DNA of 6,861 bases from an uncultured Collinsella sp. (GTDB lineage Bacteria; Actinomycetota; Coriobacteriia; Coriobacteriales; Coriobacteriaceae). The position numbers were made by a program, and so were the translations under genes. The first letter of the stretch is position 1. Each line of letters opens with the position of its first letter. The notes below the pieces were generated by a model. It worked only from the letters and a program-made list of their open reading frames with translations. It searched no databases and was not told where the DNA came from. The stretch covers positions 1 through 6,861 of the forward strand of contig USNA01000049.1 in the NCBI GenBank assembly GCA_900555955.1. The letters are read 5' to 3'. This document shows positions 5,452 through 6,861 of the stretch, piece by piece.

Positions 5452-5949
5452 CTATTCCTCGCAGTGAAGGTCGCGCAGGGCCCGGCGCTCAAAAATACGG
5501 AAGATCTGCGTATACCACAGGTCCTGCGTCGCCTGCGGCTTTACCAGGATGGTATCGACGCCGGCGAAATTGCCGCTCCACACGTCAGTGTAGAGCTGAT
5601 CACCGATCAGCACCGCCTCGTCGGCCGAGGCGCCGAGGCGCTTAAGACCCGCCTTGAGGGCAAACGGCGCCGGCTTCATGGCGTGGCTGATGGCCTCGAG
5701 TCCCAGCTCGCGTGCAGAGCTCATGACCTGGTCGCGATGCCAGTTGTTGGACACCATGCACAGCTTAAAACCTTTGGCGCGGGCGGCGTCGAGCCAAGCG
5801 GAAACCGCGGCGGGAACCTGCTCGGGGGCGCGCGGCACCAGGGGGTTATCGCGATCGAGCAGAATGGCGCGTTTGCCGTCGGCCCACAGGGCATCAAGGT
5901 CGATGCGATCGACCGAGGCAACGTAACGTTTGGGGCTAAAAATCCTCAT
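5452..5949 (-). CDS. YqeG family HAD-IIIA phosphatase
   Basis: This 165-residue protein has the YqeG layout and all HAD motifs in order. Motif I is LLDRDNPL with nucleophile D32 and acid D34, motif II is MVSNN with S67, motif III is K92 in MKPAP, and motif IV is LIGDQLYTD with D117 and D122. The N-terminal FSPKRYVASVDRIDLDALWA matches the family opening. Relatives include the mitochondrial phosphatidylglycerophosphatase GEP4, so a phospholipid or nucleotide phosphate substrate is possible, but the bacterial role is unsettled. Motif I has Pro36 where Thr is normal (DxDNT), which is unusual. ATG 5949 lies 1 nt after the mltG stop with GGAA upstream; in-frame extensions into mltG are not needed. 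aroK follows after 8 nt. In B. subtilis yqeG also neighbours a shikimate gene (aroD/aroE). Confidence 0.85.
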   Translation of the reverse strand: MRIFSPKRYVASVDRIDLDALWADGKRAILLDRDNPLVPRAPEQVPAAVSAWLDAARAKGFKLCMVSNNWHRDQVMSSARELGLEAISHAMKPAPFALKAGLKRLGASADEAVLIGDQLYTDVWSGNFAGVDTILVKPQATQDLWYTQIFRIFERRALRDLHCEE

Positions 5950-5950
5950 G

Positions 5951-6861
5951 CTAATTCCAAGACTGTTGATGCTCTTCGTAGGTTTGCGAGAAGTACTCCT
6001 CGTCCTGCGTAATGTAGAAATACAGATCATCGGAGTCGGTCGGCTCAAGCGTGGCCTTGAGCGCCTCGAGCGACGGAGAGCAGATGGGCGTGGGTGGCAG
6101 GCCCTCGTGCTTATAGGTGTTATACGGACTATCGCTCTGCAGGTCGTCGGCGGTAACCTCGCCACCGGTGACATACATCATGGTCGCATCGCTGTTGAGA
6201 TAGCGCAGACCGTCGAGCTTGCCGGCAAGACGGTTGTAGAAGACCGAGGCCACGTGCGCACGTTGGTCGGCGTTGAGACCCTCGCGCTCAACGATAGAGG
6301 CCAAGTTGACGATGTCGTAGTCGGACATCTCCACACCGTAGCGTTCCTTGATCTTGGCTTCGCAGCTCGCAAAGTCAAGCGACTTGTACTCGGTCTTAAA
6401 CTGATCGAGCATAGCGCGAATCACGCCATCGGCCGTCGGCGAATCACCCAGCGAATAGGTCTTGGGGAACAAGAAACCCTCGAGCGAGTCGTTGGCGGCG
6501 CCCTTAAGGAAGCTATAGTCGTCCACGTAGTTGGAGGCCTTGGCCTGGTTGAGGAAGTCTTCCTTAGAGATGCTGTCGTAGGCCTGGGCCACACGGTCGG
6601 CGACTTGATCGACCGTCAGGCCCTCAGGGATAGTCAGCGCATTGGAGCCCGCGTTGGGGCCTTCCATGAGCTGCTGAACAACCTTGGTCGCATCCATGAG
6701 TGTGGTGAACGAATAATCACCAGGCTTGAGCGACATATCGGCGTTGAGCTTTTTCACCGCCGCATAGTAATCCTTGGGATTTTCTACGATATGGTTCTCG
6801 GAGAGAATCGAGGCGATCGTATCGCCCGAAGCACCATCGGGAATGGTCACCGTAACCTGCT
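5951..6861 (-). CDS. mltG: Endolytic murein transglycosylase MltG (5' end outside window)
   Basis: The visible 302 C-terminal codons run open to the right edge, so the start and N-terminal membrane anchor are missing. MltG cleaves nascent glycan strands outside the membrane and releases them from the anchoring lipid, setting strand length. Two LysM-like pieces are visible first: VTIPDGASGDTIASIL (fragment residues 4-18) and the GDYSF region around 47-51. A TIPEGLTVDQVADRV segment (76-90) leads into the YceG catalytic domain. The catalytic Glu is E191 in NLASIVEREG. Conserved segments DQRAHVASVFYNRL (198-211), LNSDATMMY (221-229), SPYNTY (244-249) and GLPPTPICSPSLEAL (253-267) follow. The usual NPGL here reads SPSL. 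A GTG at 6850 is an internal Val, not a start. It is the first visible gene of the mltG-yqeG-aroK-aroB unit. Confidence 0.94.
   Translation of the reverse strand, partial: QVTVTIPDGASGDTIASILSENHIVENPKDYYAAVKKLNADMSLKPGDYSFTTLMDATKVVQQLMEGPNAGSNALTIPEGLTVDQVADRVAQAYDSISKEDFLNQAKASNYVDDYSFLKGAANDSLEGFLFPKTYSLGDSPTADGVIRAMLDQFKTEYKSLDFASCEAKIKERYGVEMSDYDIVNLASIVEREGLNADQRAHVASVFYNRLAGKLDGLRYLNSDATMMYVTGGEVTADDLQSDSPYNTYKHEGLPPTPICSPSLEALKATLEPTDSDDLYFYITQDEEYFSQTYEEHQQSWN

Noticed and set aside
5950..6174. Extension of the YqeG frame into mltG
   Set aside because: The added residues are Arg/Ser/Pro-rich antiparallel-frame noise inside the conserved 3' end of mltG; ATG 5949 gives the standard family start.
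6848..6850. GTG as the start of mltG
   Set aside because: The frame stays open to the window edge and the GTG lies inside a LysM-like strand, so it is an internal valine.

Overview
All ten protein genes in this window lie on the minus strand, so the window reads right to left. GC is high and the genes are tightly packed. The gene order combines an actinobacterial pattern (mltG, aro genes, pepQ, efp, nusB, as in mycobacteria) with an Asp23/YqhY-family gene between efp and nusB, and xseB and tlyA downstream, as in Bacillota. Together with the style of the proteins, this suggests an anaerobic member of the class Coriobacteriia (Actinomycetota), Collinsella-like. That assignment is inference from order and sequence character, not from a database match.

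Layout in the direction of transcription. (1) 6861-3804: the 3' part of mltG (septal murein endolytic transglycosylase), a YqeG-family HAD phosphatase, a shikimate kinase-like gene (aroK) and a 3-dehydroquinate synthase-like gene (aroB). Spacings are 1 nt, 8 nt and a 4-nt ATGA overlap, so this looks like one operon. (2) 3803-3672: an intergenic region with a long imperfect hairpin built around a 12-bp palindrome, plus a weak promoter candidate. (3) 3671-2541: pepQ, an M24 Xaa-Pro peptidase with all metal ligands, followed by a clear intrinsic terminator (12-bp stem and U-rich tail). (4) 2445-1: a second operon with its own TATAAT promoter: efp, an Asp23/Gls24 (YqhY-like) gene, nusB (TTG start), xseB and the 5' part of tlyA. 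These genes serve translation (EF-P, TlyA), rRNA transcription (NusB), DNA repair (XseB), and probably envelope or lipid homeostasis (Asp23 family).

The most interesting signal is in the aro pair. Both frames are open, full length and recognisable by fold-level similarity, yet residues that define the chemistry are gone. The AroB-like protein lacks the expected residues at all three zinc-ligand positions, the glycine-rich NAD signature and the GHTFGH motif. The AroK-like protein keeps Walker A and the shikimate-contacting arginines, but its second Asp of the DxD shikimate/Mg motif is Ala. The aroE, aroC and aroQ genes that accompany this pair in related actinobacterial clusters are absent here. 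The likely reading is a shikimate operon whose other genes were lost from this locus and whose last two members persist with an altered, unknown function. The adjacent YqeG phosphatase also has an unusual Thr-to-Pro change in HAD motif I.
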